DNA of 64,000 bases, from contig CACOFY010000001.1 of NCBI GenBank assembly GCA_902626575.1, positions 310,001 to 374,000 of the forward strand, read 5' to 3'. Under the pieces are notes generated by a model. It was given only the letters and a program-made list of their open reading frames with translations, was not told where the DNA came from and made no database searches. The stretch comes from an uncultured Pelagibacteraceae bacterium. GTDB taxonomy: Bacteria; Pseudomonadota; Alphaproteobacteria; Pelagibacterales; Pelagibacteraceae. Positions 11,019-19,209 of this stretch are shown in pieces (the first letter of the stretch is position 1; each line of letters begins with the position of its first letter). The position numbers and the translations under genes are program-made.

Positions 11019-11234
11019 TTGTCAAAACAGGATCTGTTGCAATTTAATGGTCAAGTAATTGAGTTACTGAAAAATGCAATGTTCAGGGTAAAATTGGAAA
11101 ACGGTCATATGGTAACCGCACATACGGCTGGCAAACTTAGAAAAAATCGTATTAGAGTTCTTCAAGGAGATAACGTTACCGTAGAAGTGACTCCATACGA
11201 TTTAACAAAGGGAAGAATCATTTTTAGGTTTTAA
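11019..11234 (+). CDS. infA: Translation initiation factor IF-1 (TTG start)
   Basis: [64 protein letters not shown]. Confidence 0.95.
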   Translation: MSKQDLLQFNGQVIELLKNAMFRVKLENGHMVTAHTAGKLRKNRIRVLQGDNVTVEVTPYDLTKGRIIFRF

Positions 11235-11239
11235 TACAT

Positions 11240-11312
11240 GGGTCTCTGGTGTAGCTGGTGCGCACGAACGCCTGAAAAGCGTTAGGACCTGGTTCGTTTC
11301 CAGGGGGACCCA
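11240..11312 (+). tRNA. tRNA-Phe (anticodon GAA), CCA not encoded (A73 then CCT)
   Basis: Cloverleaf read by eye: GGGTCTC ... AACGC CTGAAAA GCGTT ... CCTGG TTCGTTT CCAGG GGGACCC A. Confidence 0.9.
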
Positions 11313-11429
11313 CCTTAATTCATTTATTTTACTTTAAATAATACTCTTGCAATAAATTTTAAAATCTAATAGTTAATCATCAGCTAATTTAGCTATAAGT
11401 TAACAATATGAAGAAAGAGTAAAATAAGT

Positions 11430-11642
11430 ATGAGTACATTAAACGGGAAGGTCAAGTGGTTCAACGGTAAGAAGGGCTACGGATTTATAGAAAGAGAAGA
11501 CAAAGAGAAGGATGTGTTCGTTCATGCGAGCGCTGTAAGAGATGCAGGACTTCGTTTTTTAAATGAAGGTGACGAACTACAGTTTGAAATAGAAGATGGC
11601 CCTAAAGGACCTTCGGCTGTTAAACTTCAAAAGAAATCTTAA
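11430..11642 (+). CDS. cspA: Cold shock protein (CspA family)
   Basis: [31 protein letters not shown]. Confidence 0.95.
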   Translation: MSTLNGKVKWFNGKKGYGFIEREDKEKDVFVHASAVRDAGLRFLNEGDELQFEIEDGPKGPSAVKLQKKS

Positions 11643-11665
11643 TTTTCTAGAATATCAATAATTGT

Positions 11666-11700
11666 TATAGGGATGAATGGTTAAATTCCATATCCCTATA
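11666..11700 (+). terminator. Stable hairpin downstream of cspA (weak U-tract)
   Basis: TATAGGGAT...ATCCCTATA 9-bp stem with inner ATGG/CCAT pairing. Confidence 0.5.
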
Positions 11701-11743
11701 CAATTAATTGTTGCATTTAAAGTTTTTTCAGGTAATTAACTCA

Positions 11744-11828
11744 AATATGATTAATACGATTTACAAAATCGCAAATACACACAGACACCATTTCCATGCT
11801 GGCTGCACGCTAGCAATTTAATCATATT
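11744..11828 (+). promoter_or_regulatory. Putative structured leader / attenuator-like RNA upstream of tRNA-His-hisS-hisZ-hisG
   Basis: 11-bp perfect inverted repeat AATATGATTAA/TTAATCATATT encloses two hairpins: CGATTT-ACA-AAATCG (11757-11771) and TGCTGGC-TGCAC-GCTAGCA (11797-11815). Confidence 0.5.
11747..11821 (+). CDS. Putative His-rich leader peptide (24 aa)
   Basis: ATG...TAA: MINTIYKIANTHRHHFHAGCTLAI*; 4 His in 6 codons, upstream of hisS. Confidence 0.4.
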   Translation: MINTIYKIANTHRHHFHAGCTLAI

Positions 11829-11870
11829 ATAAATTTAAAATTAACTACAATTAGTATAAAATAAAGAAAG

Positions 11871-11945
11871 GCCCTGGTGGTGAAATGGTTATCACGAAAG
11901 TTTGTGGAACTTTAGTTTTTGGTTCGATCCCAAGCCAGGGTACCA
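11871..11945 (+). tRNA. tRNA-His (anticodon GUG), CCA encoded
   Basis: GCCCTGG TG GTGA..TCAC G AAAGT TTGTGGA ACTTT ... TTGG TTCGATC CCAA ... CCAGGGT A CCA. Confidence 0.92.
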
Positions 11946-11949
11946 AAAA

Positions 11950-13347
11950 ATGGAAAAAAACAAAAAACTCATACCTGGACTACCTACAGGTTTTGAAGAT
12001 AGATGGGACAAAAGATTATACCTCAAAAAGAAACTTCTTAGGTTAATTGAGGAAAATTTTATAAAATATGGTTTTGAACCATTGGAAACACCATCTTTTG
12101 AAATTAGTGAAAACATCGGATCATTTCTTGCAGATGATGACAGCAATCCTATGTCTGATGTATTTACTTTTAACGACGGAGAAAAAAAAATTACGCTTAG
12201 ATATGACTTATCAAGTCCTCTTGCGAGATTTGTTGCGCAGAATAATCAACAACTTCCTCTTCCTTATAAACGTTATGCTATACAAAATGTTTTTAGAAAT
12301 GAGAAAGCTGGTAACGCTCGTTATAGGGAATTTACACAAGCAGATTGCGATATAGTAGGAAATGTAAATTCAGCACAATCAAATGCAGAGTTATGCAATT
12401 TAATAGCAAGCACTTTAATAAATTGTGGACTTAAAAAAGATCAATTTATAATTTACGTGAGTAATAGAAAAATAATCCAGGGCTTAATAAAAGACTTAAA
12501 AATTCCAGAGGAAAAGCAAGTTAAAGTTATGAGAGCAATAGATAAGCTTGATAAACCAGGTTTTGGATTAAAAGGTGTTGAGGATTTATTGAAAAAAGAG
12601 AGAAAAGATAAAAGTGGTGCGATTACAAAAGGTGCAAATTTGAGCGATGATCAAGCATCTCAAATCATTGATTTTTTAAAAATTAAAGACCTTAAAGAAC
12701 TAAAGAAAAATTTTCAAAATTCACTCACCTTAGAAGGCATCAAAGAAATTGAGCAATTATATGAGATTTTAAGTTATGGAGATTATAGCGATCAGGTTAA
12801 AACTAATTTTACAATTGTAAGAGGTCTCGAATATTATGACGGATTCTGTGTTGAAACTAATCTGAAATTTAAAATTACTAACAATAAGGGCAAGGAGGTT
12901 GATATTGGTAGCATTTGTTCAGGTGGTCAGTACAACAAGCTAATATCAAGGTTTAAAGGTGTAGATATTCCAGGTACCGGATTTAGTATTGGAGTAGACA
13001 GACTTTTGTTTGCAATTTTGCAGTTAGGACAAATAGAAGTCGATAGCAAGAAACCGGCAATTGTTTGCGTAATGGATAAAAAATACCTCAAGAACTATTA
13101 CGAAATACTCAAAATTCTAAGAGATAATGGAATTAACTCTGAAATTTTTTTAGATAGTGAAAAAAATCTTGGAAAGCAATTAACTTATGCAAATAAAAGA
13201 GGATGTCCGATAGCGGTCATTTGTGGAGAAAACGAGTTTAAAGAAAATACTATTACACTAAAAAATTTGCTAGGTGCAAAAGGAGAAAACAATCAAATTA
13301 CAATTCCAAAAGAAAACTTAATCAATGAAATCAAAAAATTCGTCTAA
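11950..13347 (+). CDS. hisS: Histidyl-tRNA synthetase
   Basis: LPTGFEDRW, TLRYDLSSPLARFVAQ, VFRNEKAGNARYREFTQADCDIVG, RGLEYYDGFCVE; ATG at 11950 used rather than the TTG inside the tRNA. Confidence 0.95.
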   Translation: MEKNKKLIPGLPTGFEDRWDKRLYLKKKLLRLIEENFIKYGFEPLETPSFEISENIGSFLADDDSNPMSDVFTFNDGEKKITLRYDLSSPLARFVAQNNQQLPLPYKRYAIQNVFRNEKAGNARYREFTQADCDIVGNVNSAQSNAELCNLIASTLINCGLKKDQFIIYVSNRKIIQGLIKDLKIPEEKQVKVMRAIDKLDKPGFGLKGVEDLLKKERKDKSGAITKGANLSDDQASQIIDFLKIKDLKELKKNFQNSLTLEGIKEIEQLYEILSYGDYSDQVKTNFTIVRGLEYYDGFCVETNLKFKITNNKGKEVDIGSICSGGQYNKLISRFKGVDIPGTGFSIGVDRLLFAILQLGQIEVDSKKPAIVCVMDKKYLKNYYEILKILRDNGINSEIFLDSEKNLGKQLTYANKRGCPIAVICGENEFKENTITLKNLLGAKGENNQITIPKENLINEIKKFV

Positions 13348-14383
13348 CAAAATCCTTGCATTAATTAAATCGCAGGGATTTAACAAAATTGAACTCGACT
13401 CTGTTTTGGAAACGAAATACATTTTGCAAAGATCGGGAGAAAATTTTAGAAAATATCTATTTTCATTTTATAACTCAAACGGCGAAGAGTTATGTTTAAG
13501 ACCAGATTTAACAATTTCCTCAGTATTACGATACGCTCAAGGAAACAGATTCAATAAAGAAAAGGTGTTTTATACGGGCAGTGCATTTAGAAAATCTTAT
13601 AATAAGAAAAATATTTTAATAAAACAAATAGGTATGGAAATTTTTTCATCTAAAGATGAAAATAAAGATGATAGAGAAATAATAGATACATCCATTAAAG
13701 TTTTAAAAAAAACAGGTTTCAAAAAAGCTAAGGTTGAAATTGGTAATTTCAAGCTATTCGAATTATTAATTCAAAAACTTTCTATACCCCAAAGATGGAA
13801 GGATCGTCTTATCAAATTTTATTGGAACAAAGAATATTTTTCACAGTTACTAAAAAGGTTAGATAGTAATTCAGATATAGATCCCTTCATTGTTGCTGGA
13901 GATCACAAAACGTATTTGAAAATGAAAAAGGAATATCCAAAAAAAATGATTGCTGGACGAACATATGAGGAAATAATTGAACGATACGAAAGAAAAATTA
14001 ACGATCCAAGATTAACTAAAACAGGAAAAATAAGTTCAAAGATAATTAAAGAATTTCTAAAAATTAAGTGTCCTTTAAAAGATGCACCAAAAAAACTAAA
14101 CGCTTTTTATAAAAAATATAATTTAAATATTTCTGTTGCAAAGGAATTTTTTCCAATTTCAACATTTCAAAAAAATCTTAAATTTGAATTTTCAACATCA
14201 AGCGGCAGAGGTAGGGAGGTCGAGTTTTACAGCTCGTTTATATTTTCAATAGATGTAAAAATAAAAGGTAAGACAAAAACATTTATTGCAGGTGGAAGAT
14301 ATAACGACTTGTCCTCAAAAAATTTAGGTCTTAGAAAAATACCAGCAGTTGGAGCGGCAGTAAATTTAGGAGTTTATGAATAA
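13325..14383 (+). CDS. hisZ: ATP phosphoribosyltransferase regulatory subunit (HisZ-like)
   Basis: Class II aaRS-like: ELCLRPDLTISSVLRYA, FAGGRYNDLS-like C-terminal motif; immediately followed by short-form hisG. Confidence 0.85.
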   Translation: MKSKNSSNKILALIKSQGFNKIELDSVLETKYILQRSGENFRKYLFSFYNSNGEELCLRPDLTISSVLRYAQGNRFNKEKVFYTGSAFRKSYNKKNILIKQIGMEIFSSKDENKDDREIIDTSIKVLKKTGFKKAKVEIGNFKLFELLIQKLSIPQRWKDRLIKFYWNKEYFSQLLKRLDSNSDIDPFIVAGDHKTYLKMKKEYPKKMIAGRTYEEIIERYERKINDPRLTKTGKISSKIIKEFLKIKCPLKDAPKKLNAFYKKYNLNISVAKEFFPISTFQKNLKFEFSTSSGRGREVEFYSSFIFSIDVKIKGKTKTFIAGGRYNDLSSKNLGLRKIPAVGAAVNLGVYE

Positions 14384-15065
14384 AGATATTATTAATATAG
14401 GTATTGTCTCAAAAGGAAGACTTAAAGAAGAGTCTGAAAAAATTTTCAGAAAAAATAATTTAAAAATTTACACCGAAGATGGTGAAAGAGGGCTGGTAGC
14501 CAAAGTTAAGGGTAGAAAAAATTTAAGAGTATTATTTCTTCATGCTAGAGAAATTATTGATCAACTATCTTTAGGAAATATTGATTTAGGAATAAGTGGT
14601 TTCGATTTACTGATGGAGTCTGAGATAAATATTCAAAAAAACATAAAAGTTGAAAAAAAACTTAAATTTGGCTTTGCTACTTTGCAGCTAGCTGTTCGAA
14701 AAGAATTTATCGATGTTTTCACAACTTTAGATTTAGATGAAGTTGCAGAAGATTATAGAAGAAAAAACAAAAAACTAATTCGTATTGGTACGAAGTATCC
14801 AAATCTTACACGTGATGCTTTGTATAAGCGAGGAGTAACAAATTTTACTATTGTGAAGTCTTTAGGAAGTACAGAATTGATGCCTGCAATGGACACCGCT
14901 ATGTTGATAAGCGATATTTCCAGCACAGGAACTACAATGAAAAAAAATCACCTTAGACCTTTAAGTGATGGTGAAATACTTAAGTCACAAGCTTGTTTAC
15001 TAAGTTCTAAAAAAGGAACAAACAAAAAAGGTTTGAAAATTTTAATAGGTTTATTTTCTAAATAA
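14376..15065 (+). CDS. hisG: ATP phosphoribosyltransferase (short form)
   Basis: NIGIVSKGRLKEES, IDLGISGFDLLMES, RIGTKYPNLTRDALYKRGV, ISDISSTGTTMKKNHL. Confidence 0.95.
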   Translation: MNKDIINIGIVSKGRLKEESEKIFRKNNLKIYTEDGERGLVAKVKGRKNLRVLFLHAREIIDQLSLGNIDLGISGFDLLMESEINIQKNIKVEKKLKFGFATLQLAVRKEFIDVFTTLDLDEVAEDYRRKNKKLIRIGTKYPNLTRDALYKRGVTNFTIVKSLGSTELMPAMDTAMLISDISSTGTTMKKNHLRPLSDGEILKSQACLLSSKKGTNKKGLKILIGLFSK

Positions 15066-15182
15066 TAAATCTTTCCAATAATTTAATATTATTTTTATGA
15101 CATCAATATTTTTGAAAATTGCATAAAAACTGATAATAATTAAAATAAAAAAAACAACTAGAAGTATAAACTCTAAATTCAT
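15051..15182 (-). CDS. Putative 43-aa single-TM protein
   Basis: Hand-read ORF MNLEFILLVVFFILIIISFYAIFKNIDVIKIILNYWKDLLFRK*; hydrophobic segment, tail overlaps hisG. Confidence 0.35.
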   Translation of the reverse strand: MNLEFILLVVFFILIIISFYAIFKNIDVIKIILNYWKDLLFRK

Positions 15183-15266
15183 TAATCAAAATAAGTATAA
15201 TCTTTATTGATTAAAATTAAATAAATTTTTGCTGCAAATATAAAATTTTAGTGTATTTAATTAAAT

Positions 15267-16349
15267 ATGAATCAATTTAAGTTAGCAGAATTTTTTTGTG
15301 GACCTGGCGGAATGGGGTATGGAGCCAGTTTAAGTAAAATAAAAAAAAATAACAAAATTTTTAATATACAGCACTCCTGGGCCTCTGATTACGATCAAGA
15401 TTCCTGTAATACTTATAAAAGAAATATTAAAACCAAAGCTATTTTTTGTGAAAAAGTTGAAAATTTTTTCAATCTAGTTGATAAAAAAAAAGTAACGCTA
15501 CCTAAGTTTAATTGTTTTGCCTATGGTTTTCCTTGTAATGATTTTAGCAACGTAGGGGAGCATTTAGGTTTTAAAGGAAAATTTGGACCACTCTATTCAT
15601 ACGGCGTTGAATTGATAAATAGATATAAACCAACTTGGTTTGTGGCTGAAAATGTTGGAGGTATAAGTAGCTCAAATGAAGGTAAGGCCTTTAAAATAAT
15701 TCTCAATGATTTAAGAAATGCTGGAAAAGGTTATAATTTAACTGTTCACAAATATAAATTTGAAGACTATGGAATACCTCAAGCTCGTCATAGAATTATT
15801 ATTGTAGGAATTAAGAAAGAATTTAACCTTAAATTTAAAGTTCCAAAACCTAATTACGAATTAATGACTGCGAAACAAGCTCTTAAAAATATACCTCGCA
15901 ATGCTTATAACAATGAATTAACAAAGAACTCAAATCAGGTTATTGAAAGATTAAAATATATTAAACCAGGTAAAAGTGCCTTTAATTCTAATATTCCAAA
16001 GAAATTACAATTAAACGTAAAAGGTGCAAAGATAAGTCAAATATATAGAAGATTAGATCCCAACAAACCTTCTTATACAGTTACAGGAAGTGGTGGAGGT
16101 GGGACGCATGTTTATCACTGGAAAGAAAATAGAGCTTTAACTAATCGAGAAAGAGCTAGGCTTCAAACCTTTCCTGATAATTTTATTTTTGAAGGATCAA
16201 AAGAAAGTGTAAGAAAACAAATAGGAATGGCGGTACCAGTTCTTGGAGCTAAGATAATTTTTGAGGCAATTTTAAAAACCTTTGCTGGGATAAATTATTT
16301 AACCGTAGATGCAAACTTAGAGGAAAATCAAAAAGAATTTGAATTTTGA
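15267..16349 (+). CDS. DNA (cytosine-5-)-methyltransferase
   Basis: Motifs I FFCGPGG, IV GFPCNDFS, VI ENVGG, VIII QARHRIIIVG, IX RALTNRERARLQTFPDNF, X IGMAVP. Confidence 0.95.
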   Translation: MNQFKLAEFFCGPGGMGYGASLSKIKKNNKIFNIQHSWASDYDQDSCNTYKRNIKTKAIFCEKVENFFNLVDKKKVTLPKFNCFAYGFPCNDFSNVGEHLGFKGKFGPLYSYGVELINRYKPTWFVAENVGGISSSNEGKAFKIILNDLRNAGKGYNLTVHKYKFEDYGIPQARHRIIIVGIKKEFNLKFKVPKPNYELMTAKQALKNIPRNAYNNELTKNSNQVIERLKYIKPGKSAFNSNIPKKLQLNVKGAKISQIYRRLDPNKPSYTVTGSGGGGTHVYHWKENRALTNRERARLQTFPDNFIFEGSKESVRKQIGMAVPVLGAKIIFEAILKTFAGINYLTVDANLEENQKEFEF

Positions 16350-16351
16350 TA

Positions 16352-17371
16352 TTAAAATTTATTTACGATATGTGACCAATCTTCGTGTTTAAATTTTAAT
16401 CTTCCAGTATTTGTAAGAAATCTGGGAAAACTTGAGAATTCTCCAATACCCTGAAACTTAATTTTTGTTATGTCTAGTTCTCCTTGCTTATCTCTCAATT
16501 CATTTTCAGATGCAATTTGATTTAATGTACTTTGATGAAATAAACCTTCAGCAGAAATAATATGAACATTCGATTTTTTCTTTTTTAAATTTATATTTAC
16601 CTCAGTATTTTTGATATCTCTAAATCCAGCAATATAGCCAAACAACGATATATCCTCAAAATTTTTTATTTTTTTCATAATTTGATTTTTTTTTTCATCA
16701 TTGATAATATTTTTCTGTAATCCTTGCTGAAGCAAATATTTTTCAATCAAACCAGAACTTTTCAAAAAAGATACTAAATGCTCAGTACCTGTATTTACTT
16801 TAATTTGGACATAATAATCACTATGCTGGTATTGAGCTCCTCCAATATCAAGCCATACACCATTCCATTTTGTCATTTTTATGCTAGTTTTTTTATTAGC
16901 CTTTCTAAATTCTTTGTCTTCATTTTTTTTGATTAATGGTACATCTGAGCTTAAATAATTTTTTAAATTTCCAGATTCATGTGGAAGTTTACAATGAATA
17001 TTGAAATCAGTAAGTAATTTTTTCTGAAATACTTTTTCAGCCAAGTATCCTCTTATTTTATCAGCCCATAGTTGAGCTTCATCTCTTTGTCTTGATCTCC
17101 CGAAATCTGTTTTTGCTATATCTTTATATGTTTCAAGGGCCTCTATTGCTGACTCTAGATAATCATCTTTATTTAAAAAAATTAAATTGGGAACTAATCT
17201 ATTATTAATCCAATCTTCAAAAAGATCTTCATCTAATTCACTTACCTCATCTCCAGAAAATACTTTTGAGGTATAATTTTTATAAAAATCTTCATCATTT
17301 TTTAATTTTAAAACATCAGCAAGCTTGGGAGAAACTTTTTTATAAAATAAAACTTCTTTTTTTGTTAACAT
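16352..17371 (-). CDS. Putative restriction endonuclease partner of the m5C methyltransferase
   Basis: Convergent with the MTase, 2-nt gap; possible PD-(D/E)XK-like core WLDIGGAQYQHSDYYVQIKV. Confidence 0.5.
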   Translation of the reverse strand: MLTKKEVLFYKKVSPKLADVLKLKNDEDFYKNYTSKVFSGDEVSELDEDLFEDWINNRLVPNLIFLNKDDYLESAIEALETYKDIAKTDFGRSRQRDEAQLWADKIRGYLAEKVFQKKLLTDFNIHCKLPHESGNLKNYLSSDVPLIKKNEDKEFRKANKKTSIKMTKWNGVWLDIGGAQYQHSDYYVQIKVNTGTEHLVSFLKSSGLIEKYLLQQGLQKNIINDEKKNQIMKKIKNFEDISLFGYIAGFRDIKNTEVNINLKKKKSNVHIISAEGLFHQSTLNQIASENELRDKQGELDITKIKFQGIGEFSSFPRFLTNTGRLKFKHEDWSHIVNKF

Positions 17372-17380
17372 TAAATATTA

Positions 17381-18568
17381 TTAATTTAGTTTATCTTTAT
17401 CCTCTTCAGGGTCTGAAACTTCGATGATGGTAGCTTGCTCTGTTGGTATCTCAGGTATCTGCTTTCCAGGCATAACACCGTGTTCTTGTTCAAGTTTTTT
17501 AATTTGTTTTTCTAAACCTTGCGAACCCCAAGATTTTGTGACTATATTTTGTAGTTTATTGGCATGCGTCCTATAAGATTCTAATGCACCTTTAATAGCT
17601 GTTTTGACATCCGAATATTTATCAAAAATCTTACTCGCTGACAGTATAATCTTACTAATATTTTCTATTTGCTTTTTTTCGCTTTTAATTTGTTCGAATA
17701 CTGCAATCAAATTATTTAAATTATTTGGTGAAGAAAAAATAAATCCTTTTTTGAAGGCATCATTTTGAAGAGATACATCTCCCCTCAAAGTAATAGTGTA
17801 TAATTCATCCGCTGGAAAAAAAACAATAACATGCTTTAAAGAATTTATTCCATAAAGTTTGTTATAATTTTTTTTATCTAACCCTTTAGGACCAAAAAGA
17901 TGTTTTCGTACTGAGTCGATATGATCCTTTAGATATTTACCAGCTAATTTTTTATCTTCCTCTGTGTTTGACTTTAAAGCTTCAACATACTTTGTCCAAT
18001 CAGCCAAAGATACTTTTGCATCAATGATGTAGTTTCTTTCTGGAAATTTGAGAAGTATATCTGGAATGACATCTTTATCTTGCTCACCTTCAATGTTGTA
18101 AGTTGTTTGTTTTTTTTGAGAAAAAAAATCTCTATTTCTAACGAGGTTTGCTCCCTCTAATAAGTTTTCTAATATCTGCTGGTTAAATTTTCCTTGATAA
18201 GTTACATTGGTTGTAAGTTTTTCAAACCAATTTTTCACTTTTGTGCCAAAAACATCATGCTTATTTAATGCCTTTTCAGATATCAATTTATATTCACCAA
18301 CTCCTTTGGTAATTTCATCTACTTTGACATAAAGGTCTTTTACTTCTTTTTTTTTGTCACTAAGTTGCACCTCTAAATCTAATTTAGCATCTTGTGCAGC
18401 TTTTAGTTCTGCATCTCTTGTTGCTAAATTTATTTGTGTTTCTTTTAATTCTTCCTCTTTTAATTTTATTTCCTCGGTAGGTGATTGATTATTTTTCGGT
18501 TTTATTAAAAAAAACCAAACAGCACCAAATGCAACAAATCCTATTATTACTCCAATTATTGCTTCCAT
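17381..18568 (-). CDS. rmuC: DNA recombination protein RmuC
   Basis: N-terminal TM plus coiled coil; YIIDAKVSLADWTKYVEA, HIDSVRKHL, VIVFFPADELY nuclease-like domain. Confidence 0.92.
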   Translation of the reverse strand: MEAIIGVIIGFVAFGAVWFFLIKPKNNQSPTEEIKLKEEELKETQINLATRDAELKAAQDAKLDLEVQLSDKKKEVKDLYVKVDEITKGVGEYKLISEKALNKHDVFGTKVKNWFEKLTTNVTYQGKFNQQILENLLEGANLVRNRDFFSQKKQTTYNIEGEQDKDVIPDILLKFPERNYIIDAKVSLADWTKYVEALKSNTEEDKKLAGKYLKDHIDSVRKHLFGPKGLDKKNYNKLYGINSLKHVIVFFPADELYTITLRGDVSLQNDAFKKGFIFSSPNNLNNLIAVFEQIKSEKKQIENISKIILSASKIFDKYSDVKTAIKGALESYRTHANKLQNIVTKSWGSQGLEKQIKKLEQEHGVMPGKQIPEIPTEQATIIEVSDPEEDKDKLN

Positions 18569-18571
18569 ATT

Positions 18572-18847
18572 CTAATTTAACCTTTTATCATGACTATTAT
18601 CAATAAACGACTGAAAATCGTTATTTCTCACTTTATCAATTATATCTTGGGGAATTTTTTCCTCATCTAAAACTAGCTCAACATAGGTTGTATAAACTAA
18701 TGCTAAGGCAATAGCATGGGCAACTTTAGCTGATAATTTTGGATTAGACATCCTGATGCAATGAGTAACTGCCTTTGGATCAACTTTCCTAAAAAAACGA
18801 TCCGAGTATTCTATTTTATCTTTAGGAAATTTAACTATTTTTGTCAT
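18572..18847 (-). CDS. Small hypothetical protein, paralogue of the neighbouring ORF
   Basis: Core NPKLSAKVAHAIALALVYTTYVELVLDEE. Confidence 0.65.
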   Translation of the reverse strand: MTKIVKFPKDKIEYSDRFFRKVDPKAVTHCIRMSNPKLSAKVAHAIALALVYTTYVELVLDEEKIPQDIIDKVRNNDFQSFIDNSHDKRLN

Positions 18848-18850
18848 AAT

Positions 18851-19120
18851 TTATTTGTTTTCTTCGTACAAAATATCCTCATCTATAATATCTTCGAAAC
18901 GTTCTTCTTTTTTACATTCTTCGATTACAAGATCAGCATGTAATGCATATACAGTTGCTAGAGTTACAGCTTTAGCAACTCTTAATGGCATGCCAGGGCG
19001 TTCCTTAATTAGCTTCTCAGTCATGCCATTAAAATTGATTGATGATAGGAAATATTCAGAAAAATAGGCTTTTTTATCCTCTTTTCTATAGAAAGGTAAA
19101 AGTTTTATTTCCTTTGTCAT
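18851..19120 (-). CDS. Small hypothetical protein, paralogue of the neighbouring ORF
   Basis: Core RPGMPLRVAKAVTLATVYALHADLVIEE aligns with the 18572-18847 ORF. Confidence 0.65.
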   Translation of the reverse strand: MTKEIKLLPFYRKEDKKAYFSEYFLSSINFNGMTEKLIKERPGMPLRVAKAVTLATVYALHADLVIEECKKEERFEDIIDEDILYEENK

Positions 19121-19209
19121 GGAAACTAACGTAATAGCAAATTTTTTTATTTCTAACTTTAATCGACTCGTCGAAACTTTGACGAATAAATATTTAATTC
19201 GTTAGACTT

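Noticed and set aside
11747-11824. Minus-strand reading of the leader element (MIKLLACSQHGNGVCVYLRFCKSY)
   Set aside because: Created by the bracketing inverted repeat, which supplies start and stop codons on both strands; the plus-strand His-rich reading fits the downstream hisS-hisZ-hisG context better.
11902-11949. N-terminal extension of hisS from the TTG (MWNFSFWFDPKPGYQK)
   Set aside because: This segment is the 3' half of tRNA-His; the ATG at 11950 gives the normal HisRS N terminus.
11892-12146. Minus-strand ORF across tRNA-His and hisS
   Set aside because: Overlaps a tRNA and a confident gene; no recognisable product.
19121-19209. Intergenic short CGTCGA/GACGAA-like repeats
   Set aside because: Too short and imperfect to support as a regulatory or repeat element.
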